Shown: positions 8,677 to 18,120, numbered from the stretch's first letter. The stretch is 64,000 bases of DNA from Paenibacillus sp. J5C2022 (GCF_025567625.1 NZ_JAOQJC010000021.1:62001-126000); one strand, 5' to 3'. The notes: a model not told the origin generated them from the letters alone. Numbers and translations are program-made.

Positions 8677-10041
8677 ATGAACAAAGAAAAACCTGCAGAG
8701 CTGCATCGTGGACTTGAGCAAAGACATATTACGTTAATGTCATTGGGGGCTGCAATCGGCGTCGGATTATTCCTGGGATCTGCTACTGCGATCAAGCTGG
8801 CTGGACCCGCGATATTGATTTCCTATGCGCTTGGCGGACTGGCCATCTTCTTCATAATGCGGGCGCTCGGCGAGATGGCGATCCGGAATCCGGTAGCCGG
8901 CTCCTTCAGTCGGTATGCCAGGGAGTATATGGGCCCTGTATTCGGTTATTTGACGGGCTGGAACTACTGGTTCCTCTGGGTCATTACCTGCATGGCGGAG
9001 ATTACGGCGGTCGGCATCTATATGGAATTCTGGGCTCCGGACGTTCCTCGCTGGATATGGGCATTGGCAGCGCTTGTTATGATGACGCTGGTCAATCTGA
9101 TTGCCGTCAAGGCTTACGGGGAGCTGGAATTCTGGTTTGCACTTGTGAAGATTGTGACGATTATTCTGATGCTGGGGTTCGGAGCGGCGATGATTGTATT
9201 CGGTCTCGGCAATGACGGCGTAGCTGTCGGCATAAGCAACCTGTGGAGCCACGGCGGCTTCTTCCCGAACGGGTTCGGCGGCGTGCTGATGTCGCTGCAG
9301 ATGGTAATGTTCGCTTATTTGGGCATTGAAATGATCGGCGTAACGGCCGGGGAAGTAAAGGACCCCAAGAAATCTATTGCCCGTGCGATAGACTCCGTGT
9401 TCTGGCGTATCCTGATCTTCTATGTGGGTGCACTATTCGTTATCATGTCGCTATACCCTTGGAACGAGCTGGGGCAATCGGGGAGTCCCTTCGTTATGAT
9501 CTTCGAGAAGATCGGCATTCCGTATGCGCCAAGCATTATCAATTTTGTCGTCATTACGGCTGCTCTCTCCTCCTGCAACAGCGGCATCTTCAGTACGGCG
9601 CGCATGCTGTTCAACCTGGGACAGCAAGGGGAGGCGCCTCAGAAGTTCACGAAGGTGACGAAGCGTGGCGTGCCGGGCGTGGCGACCATGGCTTCTGCGG
9701 GCGCGCTGCTCATAGGCGTTGTACTCAACTATGTCGTGCCGGAGAAGGTGTTCACTTGGCTGACCAGCATAGCTACATTCGGTGCAATCTGGACGTGGGC
9801 GATCATTTTGCTGTCCCAGCTGAAGTCCCGCAAGAAGATGTCGGGAGAGGAACTGCATGGATTGTCTTACAGGATGCCATGGGCACCATATAGCTCATAT
9901 GCTACGCTTGCATTCTTGGTACTGGTGATCGGATTGATGGCTTACTTCCCGGACACGCGCATCTCTCTGGTCATTGGCCCGCTATGGTATGCGCTCCTCA
10001 TTGCGGTGTATTACGGCAAGGGATTTCATAAGAAGAGCTGA
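8677..10041 (+). CDS. Amino-acid permease of the AAT family (probable alanine/D-alanine uptake)
   Basis: A 454-residue cytoplasmic-membrane transporter with about twelve hydrophobic segments. The first segment contains SLGAAIGVGLFLGSA and is followed by the family signature around RALGEMAIRNPVAGSFSRYA. Related proteins include CycA, AlaP/YtnA and RocE. A strong AGGAGGA site precedes ATG 8677. It is divergent from adeR, and the ald/alr neighbourhood suggests alanine, D-alanine or glycine as substrate, though sequence alone does not fix this. The 297-base upstream region holds A/T-rich promoter-like DNA. Confidence 0.85.
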   Translation: MNKEKPAELHRGLEQRHITLMSLGAAIGVGLFLGSATAIKLAGPAILISYALGGLAIFFIMRALGEMAIRNPVAGSFSRYAREYMGPVFGYLTGWNYWFLWVITCMAEITAVGIYMEFWAPDVPRWIWALAALVMMTLVNLIAVKAYGELEFWFALVKIVTIILMLGFGAAMIVFGLGNDGVAVGISNLWSHGGFFPNGFGGVLMSLQMVMFAYLGIEMIGVTAGEVKDPKKSIARAIDSVFWRILIFYVGALFVIMSLYPWNELGQSGSPFVMIFEKIGIPYAPSIINFVVITAALSSCNSGIFSTARMLFNLGQQGEAPQKFTKVTKRGVPGVATMASAGALLIGVVLNYVVPEKVFTWLTSIATFGAIWTWAIILLSQLKSRKKMSGEELHGLSYRMPWAPYSSYATLAFLVLVIGLMAYFPDTRISLVIGPLWYALLIAVYYGKGFHKKS

Positions 10042-10070
10042 ATAACGATTGGGAATAGAAGGCGCCTTCG

Positions 10071-10250
10071 GGCGTCGCCGGCTGCGGCGTATTCCGCAAC
10101 GATCCCGATCGGGTCGCGGCATGGTGGCGCGAGCTTCTGGAAGAGGAAGGCAGTGGCAAGCTGTTCCAGGAGATTCGGTTCGCCGTGCTTGACTTGGCCA
10201 AAGATCGGAAATGTATTGGTGCCTTTGAGCAAGCGTTTGGTGCGGAATAG
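10071..10250 (+). pseudogene. C-terminal relic of a TIGR02452/microbial PARG-type protein
   Basis: An open frame without a start encodes about 59 residues containing GCGVFRNDPDRVAAWWRELL, IRFAVLD and a final IGAFEQAF. These match the C-terminal end of the TIGR02452 (microbial poly-ADP-ribose glycohydrolase-like) family, including its GxGCGVFxNDP signature. The N-terminal two thirds, with the ADP-ribose-binding residues, are missing; the DNA upstream is the end of the permease gene. This is a truncated remnant left after a deletion or replacement. Confidence 0.72.
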
Positions 10251-10282
10251 GGAGAAAGAGCTTTTATATAAGACGGAAGTAG

Positions 10283-10314
10283 AGACACCGAGTACGGGAC
10301 TTGGTGTCTTTTTT
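10283..10314 (+). terminator. Strong rho-independent terminator
   Basis: AGACACCGAGT and ACTTGGTGTCT form an 11-base stem (one G-U pair) around an ACGGG loop, followed by six T. It sits just after the PARG-like relic and was probably its terminator; it now closes the permease transcript. Confidence 0.88.
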
Positions 10315-10603
10315 GCGTGAACGGCGAGTTGTAGGCGATGTAGCCTTGATCATGGATAGGAGAGTGGTTGTGATGGGACGCAGTAGATGATGCAGCCTCG
10401 GTTGGAGTGAGATGAGCTGGAAGGAACAGCAGCCGTTTATCCCAAAAGTTTTTCCCGATATGCTGTTTCAAATTTTAAGGAATTGTTTAGTTACTGTGTA
10501 TATGACGATGTTAGACTGGCAGGGGCGTGCAGCGAGCCTGCTGCAGTTGTCATGTTCATAGATGTGTTGTGGAACGATGAAGAGAGTATGGAGGGAATTG
10601 TTC

Positions 10604-11362
10604 ATGGATGATGCTTCAACCCCGATCATATGCTGTTTCAAGGAAATCCGGTTCAAGCTTTCACGCCAACAGGTGCACAGCATCAAATGGAGAACGAGCA
10701 AAGCGCGCGAATTGTTTGCTTACTTGCTACATCATCGCGGACGGATAGTCTATCGGGATCAATTAATAGAGCTGTTATGGGCTGACATGGAGGAGGATAA
10801 AGCCGCCAAGCAGCTTCATACTTCCATTTATCATATACGCCAGACCTTGAAGAGCTTGGAGCTGAACTTGCGGATCGCCTATTCCTGGGCGAAGGTTCCC
10901 GGCTATAAACTGGAGACGAAAGCGATGAAAGTCGACGTAGAGGAATGGGAACGGGCTGTCAATTCTCTAGGCAAGCCCTGCTCGCAATCGGTGGCTGCAT
11001 ATGAGCATGTGCTGCATGCATTCGAAGGAGATTATCTCGGCAGCTACGATTATCAATGGGCTGAGCAGGAGCGGCAGCGCTATCGGCGGCTGTGGCTTCT
11101 TCATATGCGGGAGTTAAGCCGGTACTACGAGCGGGAGGGCAATATTAGGAAGGCGATTGCAGTCAATCAGCATGTTCAACAGTTGCTGCCTGACGAGTGC
11201 GAAAGCTGCTTTTCGCTGATGAAGCTGTTCCATCAGACCGGCGATCGCGAGTTGGTCGAGGAGCAATACGAGCAGTTCAGGTCGCAGATGAACGCTAATC
11301 AGAAGGCGGAGCGCATGAGTGACGTGGCTGCATGGTACGAACGCTGGAAAAAATGCGATTAA
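10604..11362 (+). CDS. BTAD-domain (SARP-like) transcriptional regulator
   Basis: A 252-residue cytoplasmic protein. Residues about 15-95 form an OmpR-type winged helix (KARELFAYLLHHRGRIVYRDQLIELLW and a later wing IAYSWAKVPGYKL). Residues about 105-250 form the bacterial transcriptional activator domain, a TPR-like helical array ending in the usual CESCFSLMKLFHQTGDRE segment. There is no receiver or ATPase domain, so it is a stand-alone member; in Bacillota such domains usually sit behind a receiver. ATG 10604 is preferred over upstream ATGs because GGAGGG lies 8 bases before it. Its target is unknown; the neighbouring aldo/keto reductase is convergent. Confidence 0.8.
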   Translation: MDDASTPIICCFKEIRFKLSRQQVHSIKWRTSKARELFAYLLHHRGRIVYRDQLIELLWADMEEDKAAKQLHTSIYHIRQTLKSLELNLRIAYSWAKVPGYKLETKAMKVDVEEWERAVNSLGKPCSQSVAAYEHVLHAFEGDYLGSYDYQWAEQERQRYRRLWLLHMRELSRYYEREGNIRKAIAVNQHVQQLLPDECESCFSLMKLFHQTGDRELVEEQYEQFRSQMNANQKAERMSDVAAWYERWKKCD

Positions 11363-11373
11363 TGGCTTGCGGC

Positions 11374-11415
11374 AAAAAAAGAAAGAATGGAATACGGGGA
11401 GTATTCCATTCTTTC
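11374..11415 (-). terminator. Terminator of the aldo/keto reductase gene
   Basis: A perfect 15-base stem (GAAAGAATGGAATAC with its complement) around a 5-base loop, followed on the minus strand by seven T (11380-11374). It lies between the convergent BTAD and reductase genes and mainly serves the reductase. Confidence 0.9.
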
Positions 11416-11456
11416 ACATGTATGCAAAACTAACGTACAAGAATGCCTGAATTCGT

Positions 11457-12377
11457 TTATGGCAATATGTTGCCTGCCGAGCGGTAAATCTCGTACCATT
11501 CCTCGCGCGTCAAGGTAATGTCGCTTGCCTTGCAGCAGTCGATCAGCCGGTCGATATTCATCGTGCCCGTCACCGGCTGCATCTTGGCGGGATGGCGCAG
11601 CAGCCATGCCATGGCAATCGTCGTATTGCTTACGCCATAGTTGGCCGCGACGGCATTAATCGTTTCATTCAATTCCGGGAATTCCTCATTATCCAGAAAT
11701 ACGCCCTTGAAGAAGCCGTATTGGAATGGCGACCACGGCTGAATGGTAATGTCATGCAGCCTGCAATAGTCCAGCACGCTGCCATCTCTATTGACGGCGG
11801 CGGCATTCTCCATGTTCACATTGAAGCCGCTCGTAATCATAGTGGAGTTTGTAATGCTCAGTTGCAGCTGATTGGCAACTAGCGGCTGCTTGACGTATTT
11901 GCGCAGCAGCTCCATTTGCATTGGGTTTTGGTTGGATACGCCGAAGTGCCTTACTTTGCCGGAGCTTGCCAGCGTATCGAACGCTTCAGCAACCTCTTCG
12001 GGCTCAACCAGTGTATCCGGCCGATGAAGCAGCAGCACGTCCAGATAATCTGTGCGCAGACGCCGCAGTATGCCGTCCACTGACTGTAGAATATGCTCCT
12101 TGGAGAAGTCGAACATGCCTTTGCGAATGCCGCATTTCGATTGCAGAATAATGCTTTCACGGACGTCGTCATTCATATTTATGGCGTCCGCGAAAATTTC
12201 CTCGCATTTCCCTTCTCCTCCATAAATGTCCGCATGATCGAAGAAGTTCGCTCCTTGCTCCATAGCGGTCTGGATGAACCGTTCCGCCCCTGCCTTGTCC
12301 AGCGAGTTGATGCGCATGCATCCGACCGCAACGACAGGCACCTCCAATGTGCTTGTCCCAAGCTTGATCGTCCTCAT
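11457..12377 (-). CDS. Aldo/keto reductase (YdhF-like)
   Basis: A 306-residue NADPH-dependent reductase of carbonyl compounds. The catalytic tetrad is visible: Asp47 and Tyr52 in DHADIYGG, Lys81 in LQSKCG and a histidine in LLLHRPD. The GKVRHFGVSNQNP segment and the later VTGTMN cofactor region match the YdhF branch of the superfamily. The natural substrate is unknown. A possible promoter on the minus strand (TTGCAC, 17 bases, TATAGG) lies in the 135-base gap to the Enzyme I gene. It ends at a strong hairpin terminator. Confidence 0.9.
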   Translation of the reverse strand: MRTIKLGTSTLEVPVVAVGCMRINSLDKAGAERFIQTAMEQGANFFDHADIYGGEGKCEEIFADAINMNDDVRESIILQSKCGIRKGMFDFSKEHILQSVDGILRRLRTDYLDVLLLHRPDTLVEPEEVAEAFDTLASSGKVRHFGVSNQNPMQMELLRKYVKQPLVANQLQLSITNSTMITSGFNVNMENAAAVNRDGSVLDYCRLHDITIQPWSPFQYGFFKGVFLDNEEFPELNETINAVAANYGVSNTTIAMAWLLRHPAKMQPVTGTMNIDRLIDCCKASDITLTREEWYEIYRSAGNILP

Positions 12378-12512
12378 GGCCTGTAGCCTCCTTAGCGCCC
12401 TCTATCCTTGCGAATAGGGGCAAGTTATTCACTCTTGCAAGTCCAATCAGTCCTATACGTATTGTGTCATATCTGTGCAAGAGTTCGCAAGGAGGATGTG
12501 AGGATTGTATCT

Positions 12513-14288
12513 CTATTCTGACTCAAGGCTGACATTCGGCGTGCACGCCTCGGCTGCCAATCGCTGGATCTCCTCCGCACTCTCAAGCTGTAGCGCTTGC
12601 TGTGCAAGCCGCCGGCATTCGGCGTAGTCGAGCCTGGCGATGAGCTCCCTGGCGGGCAGCAGCGCCGATGCGCTCATGCTGAATTCGTCGAGACCAAGGC
12701 CGAGCAGGAGCGGAATCGCCAATGGGTGGCCCGCCATCTCGCCGCACATGCCGGCCCACTTGCCCTCCTTATGCGCGCACTGAATGACGCGGTCGATGAC
12801 GCGCAGGATAGCGGGCTGAAGCGGCTCTGCGAGATGGGAGACAGCTTCGTTCATCCGATCCGCCGCCATCATATACTGCACCAGATCATTGGTGCCGATG
12901 CTGAAGAAGTCGGCTTCCTTCGCCAACTGATCAGCGATCATCGCCGCAGCGGGCACTTCGATCATGATGCCGGCCTCGAGCTTCGGATCGTAAGGAAGCC
13001 CGGCCTCGTCCAACTCCAGCTTCGCTTCCTGCAGCAATGCGCTTGCGGCACGAAGCTCCTTCAATGTGGCAATCATGGGATACATAATCTTCAGCTTGCC
13101 GCAAGCGCTGGCCCGCAGAATGGCCCGCAGCTGCGTCTTGAACAGGGGGCTGTATTCCCTGTCCAGACATAAGCGGATGCCGCGATAACCGAGGAAGGGA
13201 TTCAATTCCTCCCGATTCCGCTGCAAATAAGGGATCGCCTTGTCCCCGCCTACATCCAGCGTTCGAATAATAATGGCGCTCCCCTCAGGAATGGCCATAA
13301 CGGCTGAGCGGTATGCCTGGAACTGCTCGTCTTCACTGGGAGACGTACTCCGGTCCATGAACAGAAATTCCGTACGGTACAGCCCGATGCCTTCCGCGCC
13401 TACCTCCCGTGCGGCTTCCGCTTCCTGCGGATGCGCGATATTAATGGCCAGTTGTACGGCATGCCCATCGGCCGTTGCCGTAGGCAGCGACTTGAAGCGG
13501 GCCAACCGTGCAGCCGCCACCGCCTCTTCCCGTTGCCGGGTGGCATACGACTCGGTCGTCGATTGCTCCGGGGTCGTAATGACAATGCCTTGACGCCCAT
13601 CCACAATGACTTCGTCTCCCGTCTGAATAGCGGAGAGAAGGCCGCGGATGCCGACCACAGCGGGAATGCCGAGCGAACGGGCGATAATGGCGGAGTGCGA
13701 GGTGCGTCCGCCCTTCTCCAGAGCGATGCCCAGCACCATTCGGCGGTCGAGGCGGGCGGTCAGAGAGGGCGGAATGTCCACCCCTACGATGACCGCTGGT
13801 TCTGTCAGCCGTACTTGGAGGGGGGTATCACCGCCATGCAGCTTGGCATGCAGCTGCCCTGCCACGTCCTCCAAGTCGGCGCAGCGCTCGCGCAGCACCT
13901 CATTCTCCATTGCCCCGAACAAGGCTACGAGCTCGTCCGTTACAGCCCGCAGCGCCGACTCGGCATATATGCCTTCTCCCTTGATGCGCTCCGTTACTTC
14001 TCCGATATATTCCGGATCTTGAAGCAAGGACAGATGAGTGGCGAATATACGCGCTTGCGCTTCTCGTCCGGCCGCGGCAGCCTCGCGCTTCCAGGCGGCG
14101 ATATCCTGAGCCGCCTGCCGGACGGCTTCCGCCAGCCGATCTGCCTCCTTGTCAATCTCCTGCTTATCCAGCTTGCTTCCGGGATAGGAAAGCACTGCCG
14201 ACTTCACAGCGGCCGGCAGCTCGGGCAAGCGATAGGCCGATCCCATCGCATAGCCCGTCGAAGCGGCTATTCCTTTCCACTCCAGCAT
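12513..14288 (-). CDS. ptsI: Enzyme I-type PEP-protein phosphotransferase, operon-linked paralogue
   Basis: A 591-residue cytoplasmic protein that phosphorylates HPr from phosphoenolpyruvate. The swivelling-domain motif GGRTSHSAIIARSLGIP contains the phospho-accepting His198. The C-terminal barrel has the PEP-binding FLFMDR, GIGLYRTEF and catalytic GMCGEMAG motifs, so all key residues look intact. ATG 14288 is chosen because GGAGGCGG lies just upstream; an earlier start at 14321 has none. It follows HPr by 35 bases and is the last gene of the operon starting at 23041. No Enzyme II is encoded nearby, so it probably serves regulation (via the PRD protein YhfY) or a phosphotransfer to YhfT rather than classical sugar import. 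Confidence 0.93.
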   Translation of the reverse strand: MLEWKGIAASTGYAMGSAYRLPELPAAVKSAVLSYPGSKLDKQEIDKEADRLAEAVRQAAQDIAAWKREAAAAGREAQARIFATHLSLLQDPEYIGEVTERIKGEGIYAESALRAVTDELVALFGAMENEVLRERCADLEDVAGQLHAKLHGGDTPLQVRLTEPAVIVGVDIPPSLTARLDRRMVLGIALEKGGRTSHSAIIARSLGIPAVVGIRGLLSAIQTGDEVIVDGRQGIVITTPEQSTTESYATRQREEAVAAARLARFKSLPTATADGHAVQLAINIAHPQEAEAAREVGAEGIGLYRTEFLFMDRSTSPSEDEQFQAYRSAVMAIPEGSAIIIRTLDVGGDKAIPYLQRNREELNPFLGYRGIRLCLDREYSPLFKTQLRAILRASACGKLKIMYPMIATLKELRAASALLQEAKLELDEAGLPYDPKLEAGIMIEVPAAAMIADQLAKEADFFSIGTNDLVQYMMAADRMNEAVSHLAEPLQPAILRVIDRVIQCAHKEGKWAGMCGEMAGHPLAIPLLLGLGLDEFSMSASALLPARELIARLDYAECRRLAQQALQLESAEEIQRLAAEACTPNVSLESE

Positions 14289-14323
14289 GATTCCGCCTCC
14301 TTCCACTAACAACCTGTTCATAG

Positions 14324-14581
14324 CTACTCCACATTGCTTCCGATAATCTCGCCGATTGCCCGGATCGCTTGCTCCGCATCTTCCCCTTCAGCAGAGACTG
14401 TCACCTGATCACCCATTCTGGCGCCCAGCTTCAGCAGGCTAACGATGCTCTTCGCATTCGCCGTCTTCGTCGTCGTACGGACTGTAACCGCGCTTGTGAA
14501 TTGCAAGGCCGCATCCATAATGAGATTGGCGGGGCGGGCATGGATGCCGGACGGATTCATGACCGTATAGGTCTGTTCCAT
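14324..14581 (-). CDS. ptsH: HPr-family phosphocarrier protein
   Basis: An 85-residue phosphocarrier. His14 in PSGIHARPA is the site phosphorylated by Enzyme I. Ser45 in AKSIVSLLKLGA corresponds to regulatory Ser46 of Gram-positive HPr, so HPr kinase could act on it too. The region after Ser45 (VSLLKLG) differs from the usual IMGVMSLG, which fits a specialised paralogue. It overlaps nothing but sits 6 bases after yhfX and 35 bases before ptsI, all on one transcript. Confidence 0.92.
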   Translation of the reverse strand: MEQTYTVMNPSGIHARPANLIMDAALQFTSAVTVRTTTKTANAKSIVSLLKLGARMGDQVTVSAEGEDAEQAIRAIGEIIGSNVE

Positions 14582-14587
14582 TATTCG

Positions 14588-15766
14588 TCACTCCTTCGTA
14601 TATGTCGGGTACTGAATCGGCTTGCCGCCACTGTCATGCACACCGATTAGACGGGGGCGCGAGGCGGAGAGTCCTTCTACGACCGCTACCTGACTTCTTG
14701 TTACAAAAATCTGTGTCCGAAAAGCCATGACGACTGTGCTTCCGATACGCTGCTTCCCGTCCAGCTCGAAATAGTAGTCGATAGCATGGGGGGATGGAGG
14801 CTGCAACGCGCACATCCGCTCGCCGTCGGAATCGGCGACCAGCGCATGTTCAATCGCCGAGCGTTGATAGTAGCCTCCGCCGTAGCAGTAGCTCTTGTCT
14901 CCCCAATGATGGGATACTTCGCTAACATAGAGCATAGCCGGCAGCTCCGCCAGCTCCCTGTCGGCATGCATGGGAGTGCTCCCAAGCAGCCCGTGGCCCG
15001 GCTCTCCATGTGTGCCGCCAAGCGCTTTGATCATGTTCAAGCTGTGGATGCAAGTGGCCGACGGCATATTCATGTGCGTAATCCGAAGGCCGAATTGCTC
15101 CTCCGCGATGCGCTTCGCCTTCCGCATCGTCTCTACGTTGGGAGTCGGGGCGATGTCCCCTGCTTCCGGGTCGTACAGGAAGCAGGGGAAGGAGGTGAAT
15201 CCCGCGACTTCGACATGCTGCAGCCGCAGCAGCTGCTTTAGCGTCGCCGCCAGCTCACGGAGCGGGATGCCGCCGTGCTGACCGGGATACAGCATATCCT
15301 GATCGTCCACGACACGCAGCAGGAGAGCTTGCTTCCTTCTCAGCTTGCGGCATGCCTCATCAATTTCTCTTGCTTTATCGACGGAATATACGGTCATGAC
15401 ATCCGGGTTCATCATCGCCACCTTGCCGACCATGCGGGTCGGCGTCTGAACGAGGTGGCCGACGTGGGCGATCGGAATGCCTGCTTGATGCAGCGTCTCC
15501 GCTTCTCTGAAATCAACGGCAACCGCACCTTCATAGCCAAGCTCCAGCAAGGCGTTCGCCACGATGGGATTGCGACCGAATTGCTTGGTCATGAACAGCA
15601 GCTTCACGCCTTGACGATTCGCTTCGTCCAGCATCATCCGGGCGTTGCGCTTGACCGTATCCAGATCGATGACATACGTATCCGGCATAATAAGCCCAGA
15701 TTGGTGCAGCTCGATGGCATACCGAACCAATGCGGAATTTCTTTCCACCGTTGTCGTCAAGAACAT
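14588..15766 (-). CDS. yhfX: YhfX-like PLP-dependent alanine-racemase-fold protein
   Basis: A 392-residue protein of the alanine racemase/D-threonine aldolase fold (fold type III). The N-terminal strand TYVIDLDTVKRNARMM and the LLFMTKQFGRNP segment, which holds the probable PLP lysine, are the hallmarks of YhfX from the Escherichia coli yhf operon. A C-terminal beta domain follows (about 270-392). The reaction is not known. Its neighbours php, yhfT, yhfU, yhfY and yhfZ are the same partners as in E. coli. An AGGAG-type site precedes the start. Confidence 0.88.
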   Translation of the reverse strand: MFLTTTVERNSALVRYAIELHQSGLIMPDTYVIDLDTVKRNARMMLDEANRQGVKLLFMTKQFGRNPIVANALLELGYEGAVAVDFREAETLHQAGIPIAHVGHLVQTPTRMVGKVAMMNPDVMTVYSVDKAREIDEACRKLRRKQALLLRVVDDQDMLYPGQHGGIPLRELAATLKQLLRLQHVEVAGFTSFPCFLYDPEAGDIAPTPNVETMRKAKRIAEEQFGLRITHMNMPSATCIHSLNMIKALGGTHGEPGHGLLGSTPMHADRELAELPAMLYVSEVSHHWGDKSYCYGGGYYQRSAIEHALVADSDGERMCALQPPSPHAIDYYFELDGKQRIGSTVVMAFRTQIFVTRSQVAVVEGLSASRPRLIGVHDSGGKPIQYPTYTKE

Positions 15767-15827
15767 AGTGATCTCCTCGAATCTCTCAAGCTTGCATAGT
15801 TGGAATATTGGACTTGCTAGAAGCTGT

Positions 15828-16733
15828 TCAAAAGCTCAAAAACGTTCTTGGATTAACCGTCAGCATCCTATGCAGCATTTCATCCGTCACGCCGAGCTCC
15901 TTGAGGCGCGGGATGAAATGGCGGAACAAATAAATATAGCCGTATCCTCCATTGCGGGTAAGATGAGACTTTCTCGTAATATCGCAGGATAACATAAGCT
16001 GTTCCACATAGCCCTTCTCCAGCAGCGCAGCCAGATTCATGGTCCGGTCTGCGTCAGGGCGGTAAGCTTGCTTGCCGATCGTATCGAATTGAATATAGGC
16101 TCCGCTCTCCAGCAGTTCGAGCTGCTCCTCCATATCGAGATTCAGGTCCTGATGGCCGAACGATATGCGGCCAGGGTCCACGCCGAAGCGGTCGAACAGC
16201 TTCAGCTGCTCCCGTCCCATTGTACCGATCTCGCAATGCGTGCTGATGGGAGCGCCCGTCGCGAGATGTGCAAGCGCCGCCGCATGAAATACGGTCTGCT
16301 CGGCGGCTGTCACCTCGTTCAGGCTGCTTCCAATCTCGGCGATGAGTCCGGCCCTCACGGCCGTGCCGTCCATCCCTTCCGCGATATCCCGAATGAATAT
16401 CTCCGCCAGCGTCTCCGCTGTGCTGGTGAATACATGCGGGGGATAGTGGCACTCCTTATAAAATCCGGTTGAGGCGATAACCGCGATGTCCGTCCGCCGC
16501 GCCAGCTCAACCAGTCCGAGCGGCTGCCGCCCCATGCCCATGTTGGATACTTCCACGATCAAGTTGCAGCCATGCTCCTTCAATAACGACATATCATCTA
16601 TAACATCGTCCTTCGATAAGGCGGAATCCTGATCTCCTCTAACCGTAGTCAGATTCAATATCAGGTGCTCATGAATCATCGTGCAGCCGACATCTTCGGC
16701 GTCCATAAGTCCGGTTACAGTATGAAGCTTCAT
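15828..16733 (-). CDS. php: Phosphotriesterase homology protein
   Basis: A 301-residue amidohydrolase-superfamily protein. Residues near the N-terminus (TMIHEHLILN) give the HxH metal motif. Later GLIAEIGSS, THCEIGTMG, GHQDLN and LSCDITRKS supply the remaining metal ligands of a binuclear zinc site, with Glu in EIG in place of the carboxylated lysine of true phosphotriesterases. The gene is called php in E. coli, where the substrate is uncertain; a lactone, phosphodiester or amide hydrolase are candidates. ATG 16733 is selected because AGGAGGG is 7 bases upstream, within a longer frame. Confidence 0.9.
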   Translation of the reverse strand: MKLHTVTGLMDAEDVGCTMIHEHLILNLTTVRGDQDSALSKDDVIDDMSLLKEHGCNLIVEVSNMGMGRQPLGLVELARRTDIAVIASTGFYKECHYPPHVFTSTAETLAEIFIRDIAEGMDGTAVRAGLIAEIGSSLNEVTAAEQTVFHAAALAHLATGAPISTHCEIGTMGREQLKLFDRFGVDPGRISFGHQDLNLDMEEQLELLESGAYIQFDTIGKQAYRPDADRTMNLAALLEKGYVEQLMLSCDITRKSHLTRNGGYGYIYLFRHFIPRLKELGVTDEMLHRMLTVNPRTFLSF

Positions 16734-16779
16734 TGTCTGCCCCTCCTTCATCCGTTCGCTTCCTTCCCGTCTTCCGGAA

Positions 16780-18120
16780 CTACAGGCCCGGCAAGAGGGA
16801 TACCGCATTCAGCAGCAGTCCGGTCAACAAGGCGGCTACGGGCCCGATCGCGACTCTCATAACGGGTCGTCCCATGCCTTCATTCGCCAAGTAAAGCAGG
16901 ATGAAAGCGATCAATCCGAAGCCTGGCGTACCGCCTTCCATCTTAATGACAGCGAGTAAGCCGCCGATCAGGAAGCCGATCTCCAGCGTCGCATTCATGG
17001 CCGAGCGAATGTAGTCCGCCGCTTCTCGCATGACGGGATAGACTTCCGCAGCCTTGGCCATCCGGCGCACGGCGACGACTTCGAGTGCGATGACCAGGGC
17101 GCCAAGGCAGCCGGCAACGACCGGATTCGGCGACAGATAGCCGACGGGGAACATAAGCATCATGCCGGCCGCGCCGTATACGCCAGTCGCCAGCGCCGTC
17201 GCCGCTATCATCGGCACGAAGCTGAGCAAGCGGGCGAAGTCAACGGCTGCGGCGCTGGCGAGCCATCCGGCTTGCCCCTCGCTGTCTCCTTGCCAAGCGG
17301 ACTGCAGGAACGGCATGGCGGCGTCGGTGCCGGCGAAGACGCCCAAGTTGCAGGCGATCGATGCGCAAGCTCCGATAGCCATGAATAATGGAAGCGATTT
17401 CACCAATGCCTTGGCATGTATTCGCTGCTGCTCTTCTTCTTCGGCAGCAGACAATTCTGCATGTACGCTTGTCGATGCGGCCCCCGCTTCGCGTCTGAGT
17501 CGCCGTTGCTTGGCGGCAACGAAGATGGCAAGTGCTGCGAGGGAGAGCAGGGAGCTTGCGGCGGCCATGCCGGCCAGTCCCGCGTCCGTCAGGCGAGCGA
17601 GCAGGACTGCTGCTGCCGCCACGAAGGATGCGCTTCCCAGCGCCTTGCGCCATCCGAATTGGTAGAGAATCGCGACTAGCGGGAAGAGAGCGATCACGCC
17701 TGCGACGGGATAGCCGAATGCCTTCATAGCGCTCATCATATCGACGGGCATGGCTGAGAGCAGGGACAGCATTCCCGCCAGCCCCGGCAGCGCGACTGCT
17801 CCCCAGGCGGCGCCCAGCAGCACTGCCATCCACCAGCGTCTCGCCAGGATACCAAGCACATCGGTGGGCAGGAAGAGCAGCCAAGGGTTCAGCAGCTGGA
17901 ATGTGATCGCCATCGGTATGCCGACGCTTGTAATGAATCCTTTGCTTAGCCCGAAGGAGATGCCGGCCAGCTCGCGCCGTTCCATTCTTCCTTCCAGAAG
18001 CTCGGGGATAATCGGCCTTATGCCGTCATGGAATACGGCTTTGCCGAGTCGGGCCGCAAGTGCGGTCAGCGCAGTCATGACAATGACGACAATCATTTGA
18101 CCCCATGTGTAAGGCAGCAT
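16780..18120 (-). CDS. yhfT: YhfT-like multi-pass membrane protein
   Basis: A 446-residue protein with ten or more hydrophobic segments, beginning MLPYTWGQMIVVIVMTALTA. It matches the E. coli YhfT family in length and position. A hydrophilic acidic loop (about 222-240, SAAEEEEQQR) divides two halves, each with several helices, suggesting a transporter. The substrate is unknown. It lies between yhfU and php, and its presence next to a full CUT1 binding-protein importer means the operon encodes two different membrane transport units. Confidence 0.85.
   Translation of the reverse strand: MLPYTWGQMIVVIVMTALTALAARLGKAVFHDGIRPIIPELLEGRMERRELAGISFGLSKGFITSVGIPMAITFQLLNPWLLFLPTDVLGILARRWWMAVLLGAAWGAVALPGLAGMLSLLSAMPVDMMSAMKAFGYPVAGVIALFPLVAILYQFGWRKALGSASFVAAAAVLLARLTDAGLAGMAAASSLLSLAALAIFVAAKQRRLRREAGAASTSVHAELSAAEEEEQQRIHAKALVKSLPLFMAIGACASIACNLGVFAGTDAAMPFLQSAWQGDSEGQAGWLASAAAVDFARLLSFVPMIAATALATGVYGAAGMMLMFPVGYLSPNPVVAGCLGALVIALEVVAVRRMAKAAEVYPVMREAADYIRSAMNATLEIGFLIGGLLAVIKMEGGTPGFGLIAFILLYLANEGMGRPVMRVAIGPVAALLTGLLLNAVSLLPGL

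Noticed and set aside
8492..8680. 62-residue frame ending in ATGA overlap with the permease start
   Set aside because: Composition is not protein-like, no ribosome site is seen, and the overlap may be chance; an inner 18-codon frame from 8624 could still be a coupling leader.
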